From NCBI RefSeq assembly GCF_002086515.1, contig NZ_MVHH01000026.1, positions 1-58,894 on the forward strand: DNA of 58,894 nucleotides, written 5' to 3'. A program made the translations under genes and the position numbers. Shown here one piece after another: positions 9,097-18,508 of this stretch. The notes under the pieces are model-generated. The model worked only from the letters and a program-made list of their open reading frames with translations. It did not search any database and was not told the origin of the DNA. Position 1 is the stretch's first letter, and every line of letters begins with the position of its first letter. Source of the DNA: Mycolicibacter arupensis. Its GTDB lineage: Bacteria; Actinomycetota; Actinomycetes; Mycobacteriales; Mycobacteriaceae.

Positions 9097-9839
9097 CGGC
9101 GGCCGGTTCCCGTGAGCCGGTGTCGTTGGCGGCCAAGGGTATTGAACTGTCCTTCGGCAAGCATCAGGTATTGCGTGGCGTGGACCTCGACGTGCCGGCA
9201 GGTGCCACCGCAGCGGTGATCGGCCCGTCTGGTTCGGGTAAGTCGACGATGCTGCGCACCCTGAACCGGCTGCACGAGCCCGATGCCGGCGACGTCGTGC
9301 TGGGCGGCCGGTCGGTGTTGGCCGACGATCCCGATGAACTGCGTCAGCGGATCGGCATGGTGTTTCAACACTTCAACCTGTTCCCGCACCGCACCGTGCT
9401 GGACAACATCACGCTGGCGCCGCGGAAGCTCCGCGGCATGTCCGGCGACGAGGCCCGCGAACTCGCACTGGGCCTGCTGGACCGTGTCGGCCTGAGGAAC
9501 AAGGCGGGCTCTCGACCGTCGGCGCTCTCCGGCGGCCAGCAACAACGTGTGGCGATAGCCCGAGCGCTGGCCATGCAGCCACAGGTGATGCTGTTCGACG
9601 AAGCCACCTCGGCGCTGGACCCAGAATTGGTCAAGGGGATCTTGGCGCTCATCGCCGAGCTCGGCGCCGACGGCATGACGATGGTGGTGGTCACCCACGA
9701 GATGAGTTTCGCCAGGTCGGCGTCGGACACGGTGGTGTTCATGGATCGGGGCAAGGTGGTCGAGTCCGGGCCGCCAGATCAGATCTTCGACAACGCCGCG
9801 ACCCCACGGCTGCAGAAGTTCCTGTCCCAGGTGTTGTGA
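9093..9839 (+). CDS. Polar amino-acid ABC transporter ATPase (GlnQ type)
   Basis: 248-residue ATP-binding subunit energising the fused binding-protein/permease encoded just upstream. Walker A is GPSGSGKST (44-52), the Q-loop is VFQHFNLFPH, the signature LSGGQQQR, Walker B VMLFDEATSALD, and the switch histidine sits in VVVTHEMSFA. The GTG start overlaps the upstream TGA (GTGA), with AGGAG a few bases before it. HFNLFPH plus EATSALD places it in the polar amino-acid subclass. Two proteins are enough for a complete importer here. Confidence 0.94.
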   Translation: MTAAGSREPVSLAAKGIELSFGKHQVLRGVDLDVPAGATAAVIGPSGSGKSTMLRTLNRLHEPDAGDVVLGGRSVLADDPDELRQRIGMVFQHFNLFPHRTVLDNITLAPRKLRGMSGDEARELALGLLDRVGLRNKAGSRPSALSGGQQQRVAIARALAMQPQVMLFDEATSALDPELVKGILALIAELGADGMTMVVVTHEMSFARSASDTVVFMDRGKVVESGPPDQIFDNAATPRLQKFLSQVL

Positions 9840-9882
9840 CACTGACCTCACAGACTTATCCCCCCTCGTCGGGGCCGCCCGT

Positions 9883-9888
9883 TAGACT
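9883..9888 (+). promoter_or_regulatory. -10 element TAGACT, predicted leaderless start of marR
   Basis: TAGACT is followed by 8 nt and the ATG at 9897; no Shine-Dalgarno sequence lies between. Confidence 0.5.
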
Positions 9889-9896
9889 GGCGAACT

Positions 9897-10409
9897 ATGA
9901 CGGAGAGCACTGCCGATACGCCGCAGGTGACGGCTATCGCCGAAGGCTTGCACCGTTCGCTGTCCAAACTCTTCTCGATTCTGCGGCGCGGTGACATCAG
10001 CGGAGGTAGCCCGACCGGCGAGTTGACGCTGGCCCAGCTGTCGATCTTGATCACGCTCCTGGACCGGGGCCCTATCCGGATGACCGAGCTGGCCGCCCAC
10101 GAACGGGTCCGCACCCCCACCACCACGGTGGCGATCCGCCGGCTCGAGAAGATCGGCTTGGTCAAGCGCAGCCGGGACCCCTCTGACCTGCGAGCGGTGC
10201 TGGTCGACATCACACCAGAAGGTCTGGCAAGCCACCGTGAGTCCCTGGCAAACCGTCACGCCGCCCTGGCGGCGATGCTGAACAGACTCAGCCCCGAGGA
10301 CCTCGACACCCTCACCCGGGCGCTGGAGCCCCTGGAACGGCTGGCCACCTGCGACGTGGCCGAAGCTGCCGCCGACGACAAGGCGAGCTGCCCCCTGGAC
10401 TGCAACTGA
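9897..10409 (+). CDS. MarR-family transcriptional regulator (Rv0042c family)
   Basis: 170 residues with a MarR winged helix-turn-helix: LTLAQLSILITLLDRGPIRM (about 43-62), recognition helix region TPTTTVAIRRLEKIGLVKR, and wing RDPSDLRAVLVDITPEG. The C-terminus ends in CDVAEAAADDKASCPLDC with three cysteines, a possible thiol-sensing feature (inference). Its TGA overlaps the ATG of the SDR gene by one base, so the two are coupled. Its ligand and targets cannot be read from sequence; its own operon is the default guess. Confidence 0.88.
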   Translation: MTESTADTPQVTAIAEGLHRSLSKLFSILRRGDISGGSPTGELTLAQLSILITLLDRGPIRMTELAAHERVRTPTTTVAIRRLEKIGLVKRSRDPSDLRAVLVDITPEGLASHRESLANRHAALAAMLNRLSPEDLDTLTRALEPLERLATCDVAEAAADDKASCPLDCN

Positions 10410-11074
10410 TGCCGACCGCGCTGATCACCGGCGCCGGCGGCGGCATCGGTTCGGCGATCGCGACGGCGCTGGCCCCCACCCACACGCTGCTGCTGGCCGG
10501 GCGGCCGTCGGCACGGTTGGACGCGGTGGCCGAGCAGCTCGGCGCCACCACCTGGCCACTGGATCTCGCCGACGCCGACGAGATCGAGTCGGCCACCGAG
10601 ATCGTCGATGAGCTCGACGTGCTGGTGCACAACGCCGGGGTGATGTTGCCCGGTGCGGCCGGCGAATCCTACGTGGAGGAATGGCGGGCCACCTTCGAGG
10701 TGAACGTCTTCGGCGCGGTAGCCCTGACCCTGGCCCTGCTGCCGGCGTTGCGGCAAGCCCGAGGACACGTGGTCTTCATCAACTCAGGTGCGGGGCAACG
10801 GGTCTCGCCCGGCATGGCGTCGTATTCGGCCAGCAAGTTCGCACTTCGGGCATTCGCGGACTCGCTGCGCAGCGATGAGCCGTCCCTGCGGGTCACCACC
10901 GTCTATCCCGGCCGGGTCGACACCGAGATGCAGCATGACCTGGTCGCCTACGAAGGCGGCGAGTATGACCCGGGCCGGTTCCTGCGCCCCGAGACCGTCG
11001 CCGAAGTGGTGGCAGCTGCCCTCCGCACCCCGGCCGAGGCGCAGCTGCAGGAAGTGGTGGTCCGGCCACGCTGA
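10409..11074 (+). CDS. Short-chain dehydrogenase/reductase
   Basis: 221-residue classical SDR. It has the Rossmann loop TGAGGGIG (7-14), NAG (75-77), and the catalytic triad Ser126, Tyr139 and Lys143 in YSASK. NAD(P)-dependent oxidoreductase of unknown substrate. It starts inside the MarR stop codon and is probably under MarR control. It converges on leuS with 20 nt between the stops, and I see no clear hairpin there. Confidence 0.9.
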   Translation: MPTALITGAGGGIGSAIATALAPTHTLLLAGRPSARLDAVAEQLGATTWPLDLADADEIESATEIVDELDVLVHNAGVMLPGAAGESYVEEWRATFEVNVFGAVALTLALLPALRQARGHVVFINSGAGQRVSPGMASYSASKFALRAFADSLRSDEPSLRVTTVYPGRVDTEMQHDLVAYEGGEYDPGRFLRPETVAEVVAAALRTPAEAQLQEVVVRPR

Positions 11075-11094
11075 CGCGTGCACCGGTCCCCCAC

Positions 11095-14019
11095 TCACAC
11101 CACCAGGTTCACCAGCCGGCCGGGCACCACGATCGCCTTCTTGACCGGCGCACCCGCCAGGAAAGCCTGCACCTTCTCGTCGGCCAGCGCGGCGGCCTTG
11201 ATCGCCTCGGCGTCCGCGTCGGTGGCCACCGTGACCAGACCCCGCTTCTTACCGTTGACCTGGACCGGATAGTCCACGGTCTCGGTCACGAGATAGGCCG
11301 GGTCGGCCACCGGGAAGGGACCGTGCGCCAGGGAGGAGTCATGGCCCAGACGCCGCCACAATTCCTCCGCGAGGTGCGGGGCCAGCGGTGCGAGCAGCAA
11401 CGCCAGCGGCTCGACGGCCGAACGCGGGACGCCCTCGGGGTGCTCCTTGGTCAGGTGGTTGGTGTACTCGATCAGCTTGGCCGCCGCGGTGTTATTGCGC
11501 AGCGCCGCATAATCTTCCGACACACCCACGATGGTCCGGTGCAGGAGCCGCAGCGTCTCGGTGTCCGGCTCGCCGTCAAGCACCCGGGTCTGGCCGGACT
11601 CCTCGTCGACGAACAGTCGCCACACCCGCTGCAGAAAGCGATGTGCGCCCACAACGTCCTTGGTGGCCCACGGCCGCGACATGTCCAGCGGACCCATCGA
11701 CATCTCGTACACCCGCAGGGTGTCGGCGCCATAGCTGTCGCAGATCTCGTCGGGAGACACCGAATTCTTCAGGCTCTTACCCATTTTGCCGTACTCGGCG
11801 AAGACTTCCGTGTCACCTTCGGTGCCCGGCAGGTAGAACTTCCCGTCGCGTTCCACCACGTCGGCAGCCGGCACGTAAGAGCCCCGCGAATCGGTGTAGG
11901 CGGAGGCCTGGATGTAGCCCTGATTCACCAGGCGGCGGTAGGGCTCGCGTGAGCTGACATGCCCGAGGTCGAACAACACCTTGTGCCAGAAGCGGCAGTA
12001 CAGCAGGTGCAGCACCGCATGCTCGGCCCCGCCGACGTACAGGTCCACACCACCGGGGTCGTCGGGACCGTGCTCGGCCGGCCGCGGCCCCATCCAGTAG
12101 GCCTCGTTCTCGGGGGCGCAGAACTGATCAGCGTTGTGCGGGTCGGCGTAACGCAGCTCGTACCAAGAACTTCCGGCCCACTGCGGCATGACATTGGTGT
12201 CACGCGTGTAGGTCTGAAGTCCATCGCCGAGGTCCAGTTCGACATGCACCCAGTCGGTCGCCTTAGCCAGCGGCGGCGAGGGCTCGCTGGATGCGTCGTC
12301 CGGGTCGAACAGCACCGGTGAGTAGTCGGCGACGTCGGGCAGCTCGACCGGCAAGGAGGCGGAGTCCAGCGGGTGTGCGCGCCCGTCCGCGTCGAAGACG
12401 ATGGGGAACGGCTCTCCCCAGTACCGCTGCCGGGCGAAAAGCCAGTCCCGCAACTTATATTCGATGCGCGCCCAGCCGCGGCCTTGCGCCTCCAGCTGCT
12501 CGGTCATCGCTTTCTTGGCGTCGGCGACGGTCATGCCGTCCAGCGGACCGGAGTTGACCAGCGTGCCGTCGCCCGCGTAGGCAGCTTCCGAGATATCGCC
12601 GCCGGCAATGACTTCCAGCACCGGAAGGCCGAACTCGGCCGCGAACTCCCAGTCACGCTGGTCGTGGCCGGGCACCGCCATGATGGCACCGGTGCCGTAG
12701 CCGGCCAGCACATAGTCGGCGATGAAGATCGGAACCTGTCGCCCGTTGGCCGGGTTCGTCGCGTAAGCGCCCAGGAACACACCGGTTTTGGTCTTGTTCT
12801 CCTGGCGTTCCAAATCGGACTTCGCCGCGATGGCTTTTCGGTAGTCGGCCACGGCCGCCGCGGGCGTGGTCGCGCCGTAGGTCCAGCGCTGGTCGGTGCC
12901 GTCCGGCCATTCGGACACCGTCAGCCGGTCCACCAGCTCATGTTCGGGCGCCAGCACCAGATAGCTGGCACCGAAGAGCGTATCCGGCCTTGTGGTGAAC
13001 ACCTCGATGTCCAGCGCGGTGCCGTCGGTCGCGACCGCACCGAACAGTGCCGCCGCACCGGTGGAACGCCCGATCCAGTTGCGCTGCATGGTTTTGACCT
13101 TCTCCGGCCAGTCCAGCGCGTCGAGGTCGTCGAGCAGCCGGTCGGAGTATGCCGTGATCCGCATCATCCACTGCCGCAACCGCTTCCGGAACACCGGGAA
13201 GTTACCGCGGTCACTTCTGCCCTCGGAGGTCACCTCTTCGTTGGCCAGCACGGTGCCCAGCCCCGGACACCAGTTGACCATCGAATCCGACCGGTAGACC
13301 AGCCGGTGACTGTCGATGACGTCGGCGCGCTCACCCGCGGACAGCTGCGCCCAGTCCCGTCCGTCATCGAGGGTGCGGGCACCGGAGTCGAATTCGGCGA
13401 TCAGCTCCGAGATCGGGCGGGCCTTTTTCGCGCTCGGGTCGAACCAGGCGTTGTAGATCTGCAGAAAGATCCACTGCGTCCACTTGTAGAAGTCGACGTC
13501 GGTGGTGGAGAAGCTGCGCCGGCTGTCATGCCCGAGCCCCAGCCGTCGCAGTTGGCGGCGGAAGTTCTCGATGTTGGCCTCGGTGCGGGTGCGCGGGTGG
13601 GTCCCGGTCTGGACCGCGTACTGCTCGGCGGGCAGGCCGAACGCGTCAAAGCCCAGCGCGTGCAGCACGTTATGCCCCGTCATCCGGAAATACCGGGCAT
13701 AGACGTCGGTGGCGATGTAGCCGAGCGGGTGACCGACGTGCAGGCCGTCACCGGACGGGTAGGGGAACATGTCCTGAACGAACATCTTGTCGGCGGGGAT
13801 CGCGGAGCCGTCCGCCGGCGCGAGCGAACCGACCGGGTTGGCGACGTTGAAGGTCCCCTGCTGCTCCCAGTGGTCCTGCCAGGTCCCTTCGATACGCCCG
13901 GCCAGCGCAGCGGTGTAGCGGTGCCGGGGTGCCTGGTCGGTGGGGTCGCTGTGCTCCTGCGGCGGGGCTTCTTTCACCTCAACAGGGTAAAGGGCGGCGA
14001 TCGGCGGGTCGTTCGCCAC
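11095..14019 (-). CDS. leuS: Leucyl-tRNA synthetase
   Basis: Class I synthetase charging tRNA-Leu. It has 974 residues, close to the mycobacterial length. The HIGH-type motif is HVGH (94-97), the KMSKS-type motif is KMGKS (745-749), and a CP1 editing domain lies between. The C-terminal anticodon-binding region ends with [16 protein letters not shown]. The GTG at 14019 is the longest start; a GTG at about 14007-13977 would fit shorter relatives, so the first 15-20 residues are uncertain. Divergent from mtc28. Confidence 0.95.
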   Translation of the reverse strand: MANDPPIAALYPVEVKEAPPQEHSDPTDQAPRHRYTAALAGRIEGTWQDHWEQQGTFNVANPVGSLAPADGSAIPADKMFVQDMFPYPSGDGLHVGHPLGYIATDVYARYFRMTGHNVLHALGFDAFGLPAEQYAVQTGTHPRTRTEANIENFRRQLRRLGLGHDSRRSFSTTDVDFYKWTQWIFLQIYNAWFDPSAKKARPISELIAEFDSGARTLDDGRDWAQLSAGERADVIDSHRLVYRSDSMVNWCPGLGTVLANEEVTSEGRSDRGNFPVFRKRLRQWMMRITAYSDRLLDDLDALDWPEKVKTMQRNWIGRSTGAAALFGAVATDGTALDIEVFTTRPDTLFGASYLVLAPEHELVDRLTVSEWPDGTDQRWTYGATTPAAAVADYRKAIAAKSDLERQENKTKTGVFLGAYATNPANGRQVPIFIADYVLAGYGTGAIMAVPGHDQRDWEFAAEFGLPVLEVIAGGDISEAAYAGDGTLVNSGPLDGMTVADAKKAMTEQLEAQGRGWARIEYKLRDWLFARQRYWGEPFPIVFDADGRAHPLDSASLPVELPDVADYSPVLFDPDDASSEPSPPLAKATDWVHVELDLGDGLQTYTRDTNVMPQWAGSSWYELRYADPHNADQFCAPENEAYWMGPRPAEHGPDDPGGVDLYVGGAEHAVLHLLYCRFWHKVLFDLGHVSSREPYRRLVNQGYIQASAYTDSRGSYVPAADVVERDGKFYLPGTEGDTEVFAEYGKMGKSLKNSVSPDEICDSYGADTLRVYEMSMGPLDMSRPWATKDVVGAHRFLQRVWRLFVDEESGQTRVLDGEPDTETLRLLHRTIVGVSEDYAALRNNTAAAKLIEYTNHLTKEHPEGVPRSAVEPLALLLAPLAPHLAEELWRRLGHDSSLAHGPFPVADPAYLVTETVDYPVQVNGKKRGLVTVATDADAEAIKAAALADEKVQAFLAGAPVKKAIVVPGRLVNLVV

Positions 14020-14024
14020 AGCTT

Positions 14025-14074
14025 GGTATCAGTTGGGTTGCGACCCGATGAGGGCTTCGTACCAGGTCGGTTGC
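14025..14074. repeat. Imperfect 17-bp direct repeat between leuS and mtc28
   Basis: GGTATCAGTTGGGTTGC (14025-14041) and CGTACCAGGTCGGTTGC (14058-14074) match at 13 of 17 positions with a 33-bp period, about three helical turns. The pair lies in the 142-bp divergent gap and could be a regulator-binding array. No factor is known to me. Confidence 0.4.
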
Positions 14075-14161
14075 ATCCCTGGTGACCCCGACTCCCCCTG
14101 GCTACCGTCGATTCACGGCCCGGGCATCGCTGCTCGGCCCAGCCCGGAAGGACCCCTGGAG

Positions 14162-15043
14162 ATGACGAACACCGCGCGCCGCTGGCGACTCATGTTTGGC
14201 TGCGCCGCTGTCATGGCGGCGGGCCTGACCCTCACCCCCGCCGTCGCAGCCGATCCGCTGGTCCCGGTGCAGCCGAACCCCTACGGGCCACCGGCTCAAC
14301 TGGCTTCGGTCCCGGTGGCCGGGCCGGCCGCCGCGGGACCGGTCGCGGCCCCGGCTCCGCCGAGCGGCCTGGTTCCGGCCACCTCCGGCACGCTGCGTGA
14401 CTTCTTCGCAGCCAAGAAGGTGCAGCTGGAGCCTCAGCAGCCCGCGGGTTTCACCGCGGTCAACATCACCCTGCCGATGCCGGCCGGCTGGACCCACGTT
14501 CCCGACCCGAATGTGCCTGACGCGTTCGCCGTGATCGCCGACCGCCGCAGCGGCTCGCTGTACACGCCCAACGCGCAGGTGGTGGTCTATCGCCTTGACG
14601 GGCAGTTCGATCCGCACGAGGCGATCACCCACGGCTTCGTCGACAGTCAGACCCTGATGGCCTGGCAGACCACCAACGCCTCGTTGGAGGACTTCAACGG
14701 ATTCGCCTCCTCGATCATTGAGGGGACCTACCGCGACGCCGACATGACGCTGAACACATCGCGGCGCCATGTGATCGTTCCGGCAGATGACACGGCCTAT
14801 CTCGTGTCGTTGACCGTGACCACCGGCGCCGGGCGTGCGATCGGGGCGGCGCCGGCAACCGACGGGATCGTCAACGGCTTCCGGGTCGACCGGCCGGGGA
14901 CCAACCCGCCGCCCCCTGCCCCACCCGCTCCGGTGCAATCGGGCACGGTGCGCCACCAGGTGGGAACCGTGCCACTGCCCCAGGCCCCCCGCCTGCCGGT
15001 GGAGTCGGGCACGGTGCGCCACCAGGTGGGCACTACCGGCTAG
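14162..15043 (+). CDS. mtc28: Secreted proline-rich antigen Mtc28 (LpqN/LpqT-like domain)
   Basis: 293 residues. The signal peptide covers about residues 1-31 (basic TARRWR, hydrophobic core, cleavage near AVAADP). A Pro/Ala-rich segment follows to about 75, then a globular domain (about 80-245: FTAVNITLPMPAGWTHVPDP and following) of the LpqN/LpqT/Mtc28 family. The ATG at 14162 fits because GGAAGGA lies 8-9 nt upstream and the signal peptide starts there. The C-terminus carries two copies of SGTVRHQVGT 22 residues apart. Homologue of the 28-kDa antigen Rv0040c; function unknown. Confidence 0.9.
   Translation: MTNTARRWRLMFGCAAVMAAGLTLTPAVAADPLVPVQPNPYGPPAQLASVPVAGPAAAGPVAAPAPPSGLVPATSGTLRDFFAAKKVQLEPQQPAGFTAVNITLPMPAGWTHVPDPNVPDAFAVIADRRSGSLYTPNAQVVVYRLDGQFDPHEAITHGFVDSQTLMAWQTTNASLEDFNGFASSIIEGTYRDADMTLNTSRRHVIVPADDTAYLVSLTVTTGAGRAIGAAPATDGIVNGFRVDRPGTNPPPPAPPAPVQSGTVRHQVGTVPLPQAPRLPVESGTVRHQVGTTG
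14939..15030 (+). repeat. Two 26-bp direct repeats at the 3' end of mtc28
   Basis: An identical 26-bp sequence occurs at 14939-14964 and 15005-15030 (period 66 bp, in frame). Each encodes SGTVRHQVG, so the protein tail is duplicated. Confidence 0.85.
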
Positions 15044-15066
15044 CCACCGGCTCGTATTCTGTCCCC

Positions 15067-15519
15067 ATGCTGATCATGGGTGTGGTGTGCCTGGCCGCCG
15101 CGGTGGTATCGCTGGTGTTCGGTGTGCGGACCCTGACGCGGCCCCTCACCGGTGACCCCGAGCAGCTGGTGCTGCGCGCGGTGGCGCCCGCCCAGGTCGC
15201 GGTCGGCGCGATTCTGGGGGTTGGCGGCGTCCTCGTGGTGGCCGGCCCCTCCTCGATGGCACTGCTGGCCCTGATCATCTCGATCACCGGGGCGCTGGCC
15301 ACCCTGGCCGCCGGTGTCTGGCAGGGCGCCCGCTACGCGGCGCGGCTCTCCGCTGATGCCGCCGCGGCCGCGAGCGCCGGCGGCTGCTGTGGATCGGGTG
15401 GGTGCTGCGGTGACGTCGCACCGGTCGAGGAGGCCGGCTGCGGATCGGCCTGCGGCTGCGGGGAGAGTGCGCCGCCGGAGCCGGCCACCGGCTGCGGCAG
15501 CGGCTGCGGCTGCTCCTAA
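15067..15519 (+). CDS. Small membrane protein with cysteine-rich tail (Rv0039c family)
   Basis: 150 residues. Two or three hydrophobic helices fall at about 2-20, 42-60 and 65-88. The C-terminal tail has ten cysteines in its last 45 residues, in CC and CGC clusters (GGCCGSGGCCGD, CGSACGCG, CGSGCGCS). Such a tail could bind metal or form disulfides, depending on its side of the membrane; that is inference. The last gene of the mtc28 strand block, 23 nt after mtc28, it converges on yqgE. Confidence 0.8.
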   Translation: MLIMGVVCLAAAVVSLVFGVRTLTRPLTGDPEQLVLRAVAPAQVAVGAILGVGGVLVVAGPSSMALLALIISITGALATLAAGVWQGARYAARLSADAAAAASAGGCCGSGGCCGDVAPVEEAGCGSACGCGESAPPEPATGCGSGCGCS

Positions 15520-15534
15520 AGCCCCCGGCGCCGC

Positions 15535-16149
15535 TTAGTTGCGGCTGATGTCGATCGGGTGGGTCGCCAGCAACGAGGTGGGCCACGGCTGCCGTCGCAG
15601 GGCTCGGCCCCACAGGTCCACGCGCGGCGGAACCATCACGTCGGACGGCAGGGCCGACAGCACGATCCAGTCATCGCGCTCGATCTCCGCCTCAAGCTGG
15701 CCGATGGTCCAACCGGCATAGCCGGCGAAGATCCGGACCCCCTCCACGTGTGGCGCGATGGCGTCGGGGTCCGCGTCCAGGTCGACCATCACCAGGCGCC
15801 CGTCGATGTGACGCAGCCCGGGCACACCCTGGTGTTCGGCGCCGACCCGCAGCAGGCCGACGCACAGGGCGGCGTCGCGCTTCACCGGCCCTCCGATGAA
15901 CATCGTCTTCGGCTTGGCTGCCAGCTCAGACCACTGCGGCAGCACGTTGTAGACGGCCGTCTCGCTGGGACGGTTGAGAACCACACCGAGCGTCCCGCCG
16001 TCGTTGTGCTCGACCACATAGATCACCGTGCGCCGGAAGGTGGGTTCGAGCAGGTCGGTGTTGGCGAGCAGCAGCGTGCCGGCCCGTACCCGATGTGCAG
16101 CGGGCGCGACGAACTGTTCTGCGTCCTCGGGTTCTTCGGGCTGAGCCAT
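15535..16149 (-). CDS. YqgE/AlgH family protein (Rv0038 family)
   Basis: 204 residues, typical for DUF179/YqgE. Conserved blocks are AGTLLLANTDLLEPTFRRTV, GTLGVVLNRPSE, FIGGPVKRDAAL, and AGYAGWTIGQLEAEIERDDW. The ATG at 16149 was chosen because relatives start just before EEPED and the region further upstream has no conserved coding sequence. Function unknown; the family is widespread. It diverges from the MFS gene across 128 bp. Confidence 0.88.
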   Translation of the reverse strand: MAQPEEPEDAEQFVAPAAHRVRAGTLLLANTDLLEPTFRRTVIYVVEHNDGGTLGVVLNRPSETAVYNVLPQWSELAAKPKTMFIGGPVKRDAALCVGLLRVGAEHQGVPGLRHIDGRLVMVDLDADPDAIAPHVEGVRIFAGYAGWTIGQLEAEIERDDWIVLSALPSDVMVPPRVDLWGRALRRQPWPTSLLATHPIDISRN

Positions 16150-16277
16150 TTTTCCATCATGGCACCCGCCGCCGTGGTTCGTGTTGAGCTGTGCCGAACA
16201 TCGGCCGGCGCCGGCGATTTGTACGCTGGTCTGGGGTCCCTGCCCTGCCGCCGCCCGAGTCTGGAAGAGGTTCTGTG

Positions 16278-17582
16278 GTGGATGACCGCGCACCCACGTC
16301 ACTGTGGCGGACGGCGCGCGGGCTGCCGGAGTTTCGCCGGCTGCTGGAATTGCGGGCCGCCAGCCAATTCGGGGACGGGCTGTTTCAGGCCGGGCTGGCC
16401 GGAGCCCTGCTGTTCAACCCCGACCGCGCCGCCTCACCGTGGGCGATCGCGGGCGCCTTCGCCGTGCTGTTCCTGCCGTATTCGGTGCTGGGCCCGTTCG
16501 CCGGCGCCCTCCTGGACCGCTGGGACCGGCGCGGGGTTCTGGTGGTGGCCAACCTTGCCCGGTTGATATTGGTTCTTGGGATTGCGGCGCTGTTGGCGTG
16601 CGGTACCAGCGACCTGCCCGTGCTGTGTGCGGCGCTGGTCGCCAACGGATTCACCCGGTTCATCGCCTCGGGCCTGTCCGCGGCGCTGCCGCACGTGGTG
16701 CCGCGCGACAAGGTCGTGACGATGAACGCCCTGGCCATCGCCACCGGTGCGGTGGCGGCCTTCCTGGGCGCCAACTTCATGCTGCTGCCGCGCTGGTTGG
16801 TGGGCACCGATGACCGGGGAGCGGCCTCGGTCATTGCGGCGGTGGCCGTCCCCGTCACGATCGCTTTGGTGCTGGCGGTGCGTTTCGGCGCCCATGTGCT
16901 CGGCCCCGACGACACCAAACGCGCGATCCACGGCTCGGTGCTCTACGCGGTGACCACCGGCTGGGTGCACGGTATCCGGACGGTCCGCCACCGACCCACC
17001 GTGTCGGCCACCCTGTCCGGACTGGCCGCGCACCGGATGGCGTTCGGCGTCAATACCTTGGTGGTGCTGGTGCTGGTTCGCCACGTGGGCGAGCACACGG
17101 TGTCCGGACTGGGAACCACCGCACTGTTCGTCGCGTCAGCGGGCGCCGGATCGTTTCTGGCCACCCTGCTGACTCCGCCGGCGGTCCACCGGTGGGGGCG
17201 CTACGCCACGGTCAATGGCGCCCTGGCCGCGGCGGCGGTCATCCAGCTGGCCGCCATCGGCCTGTATCTGCCCGTTCTGGTGCTGTGCGGCTTCCTGCTC
17301 GGGGTGGCCGGGCAGGTGGTCAAACTGTGTGCCGACACCGCGATGCAGATCGACGTCGATGATGCGTTGCGCGGTCATGTGTTCGCGGTCCAGGACTCAC
17401 TGTTCTGGGTGTCATTCATCGTCGCCGTGGCAGGTGCCGCGGCGGTGATTCCCGCCGACGGGCAGGCACCGTTGCTGATTGTGGCCGGCACGCTGCTGTA
17501 TCTGTCGGGTTTGGCCGCGCACGCGTTCATCGGGCGGCGGGCAGAACCGCTGGGCTTAGAGTACGAGCATGGCCGAAACTGA
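16278..17582 (+). CDS. Major facilitator superfamily transporter (Rv0037c family)
   Basis: 434 residues with about 12 hydrophobic segments and an MFS loop 2-3 motif, [14 protein letters not shown] (about 75-88). Probable proton-coupled exporter in the inner membrane; substrate unknown. The GTG at 16278 lies 7 nt after AGAGG and gives the N-terminus expected for relatives; GTG 16275 is equally possible. Its stop overlaps the next gene by 14 nt, so the two are coupled. Confidence 0.88.
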   Translation: MDDRAPTSLWRTARGLPEFRRLLELRAASQFGDGLFQAGLAGALLFNPDRAASPWAIAGAFAVLFLPYSVLGPFAGALLDRWDRRGVLVVANLARLILVLGIAALLACGTSDLPVLCAALVANGFTRFIASGLSAALPHVVPRDKVVTMNALAIATGAVAAFLGANFMLLPRWLVGTDDRGAASVIAAVAVPVTIALVLAVRFGAHVLGPDDTKRAIHGSVLYAVTTGWVHGIRTVRHRPTVSATLSGLAAHRMAFGVNTLVVLVLVRHVGEHTVSGLGTTALFVASAGAGSFLATLLTPPAVHRWGRYATVNGALAAAAVIQLAAIGLYLPVLVLCGFLLGVAGQVVKLCADTAMQIDVDDALRGHVFAVQDSLFWVSFIVAVAGAAAVIPADGQAPLLIVAGTLLYLSGLAAHAFIGRRAEPLGLEYEHGRN

Positions 17583-18342
17583 ACCGATCGTCGCCGATCT
17601 CAGTGCCGAGAGCGACGAGCTCGACGCCCTGGTGGCTCCCCTGGTCGACAGTCAGTGGGGTGCTCCCACACCCGCGGCGGGCTGGTCGATAGCCCACCAG
17701 ATCGGGCATCTGCTGTGGACAGACCGGCAGTCGCTGACCGCCATCGTCGACGAGGCAGCTTTCGCCGAAAACCTCGCTGAGGCCCTGCGCAATCCTTCCG
17801 GCTTCGTTGACGAAGGCGCGGCCGAACTCGCCGAACTCGCGCCCGCCGATCTGCTCGCGGAGTGGCGTTCGACGCGCACGCAGTTGCATGAGGCGCTGCG
17901 GGGCGTGCCCGACGGTCGCAAACTGCCGTGGTTCGGCCCCCCGATGAGCGCCGCGTCGATGGCCACCGCCCGGCTGATGGAGACCTGGGCCCACGGCCTG
18001 GACGTCGCCGATGCGCTCGGGGTGCGGCGACGCGCCACCGCGCGGTTGCGGTCCATCGCACACCTGGGCGTGCGGACCCGCGATTTCGCCTTCAGCGTGC
18101 ACAACCTGGCCCCGCCGGCCGAACCGTTTCACGTGGAACTACACGCACCCGAAGGCGGTGTCTGGGCGTGGGGGCCGGTCAACGCCGAGCAACGGGTGAC
18201 GGGCACCGCCGAGGACTTCTGCTTCCTGGTGACCCAGCGACGTGCGCTGGCTGACCTGGATGTCACGGCGCACGGCGACGATGCGCAGCGCTGGTTGGAG
18301 ATAGCGCAAGCTTTCGCGGGGCCTCCCGGCCGGGGGCGCTGA
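17569..18342 (+). CDS. DinB/MDMPI-like protein, TIGR03083 family (Rv0036c family)
   Basis: 257 residues. The N-terminal four-helix bundle (about 5-150) is of the mycothiol-dependent maleylpyruvate isomerase/DinB type, with candidate metal ligands in [12 protein letters not shown] and [17 protein letters not shown]-terminal domain follows (about 165-250). Such proteins bind divalent metal and often act on mycothiol adducts; the specific reaction is unknown. It starts within the MFS gene. Its TGA stop lies inside the first unit of the 53-bp tandem repeat, so the last four codons are repeat sequence. Confidence 0.85.
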   Translation: MAETEPIVADLSAESDELDALVAPLVDSQWGAPTPAAGWSIAHQIGHLLWTDRQSLTAIVDEAAFAENLAEALRNPSGFVDEGAAELAELAPADLLAEWRSTRTQLHEALRGVPDGRKLPWFGPPMSAASMATARLMETWAHGLDVADALGVRRRATARLRSIAHLGVRTRDFAFSVHNLAPPAEPFHVELHAPEGGVWAWGPVNAEQRVTGTAEDFCFLVTQRRALADLDVTAHGDDAQRWLEIAQAFAGPPGRGR

Positions 18343-18502
18343 GCGCGCCAGCGCGAAGCGAGACCCGGCCGCATCAGTACCGCCGGGGGCGCTGAGCGCG
18401 CCAGCGCGAAGCGAGACCCGGCCGCATCAGTACCGCCGGGGGCGCTGAGCGCGCCAGCGCGAAGCGAGACCCGGCCGCATCAGTACCGCCGGGGCGCTGA
18501 GC
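18329..18502. repeat. 53-bp tandem repeat, three identical copies plus a 15-bp partial (MIRU/VNTR-like)
   Basis: Copies at 18329-18381, 18382-18434 and 18435-18487 are identical; a fourth breaks off at 18502 with one G missing. Each unit holds GCGCTGAGCGC, the short hairpin GGCGC-TGAGC-GCGCC, and GCGAAGCGAGACC. The first copy contains the stop codon of the preceding gene. The array fills the space between two convergent genes. Unit length and stop-codon overlap resemble mycobacterial interspersed repeat units; that assignment is by resemblance. Confidence 0.9.
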
Positions 18503-18508
18503 AGGCGC

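Noticed and set aside
12373..14085. Long open frame (about 570 codons) on the plus strand opposite leuS
   Set aside because: Antisense shadow typical of high-GC coding DNA; the leuS frame has full family motifs.
18329..18502. Tandem repeats as a CRISPR array
   Set aside because: Copies are directly adjacent with no spacers, and no cas genes are present.
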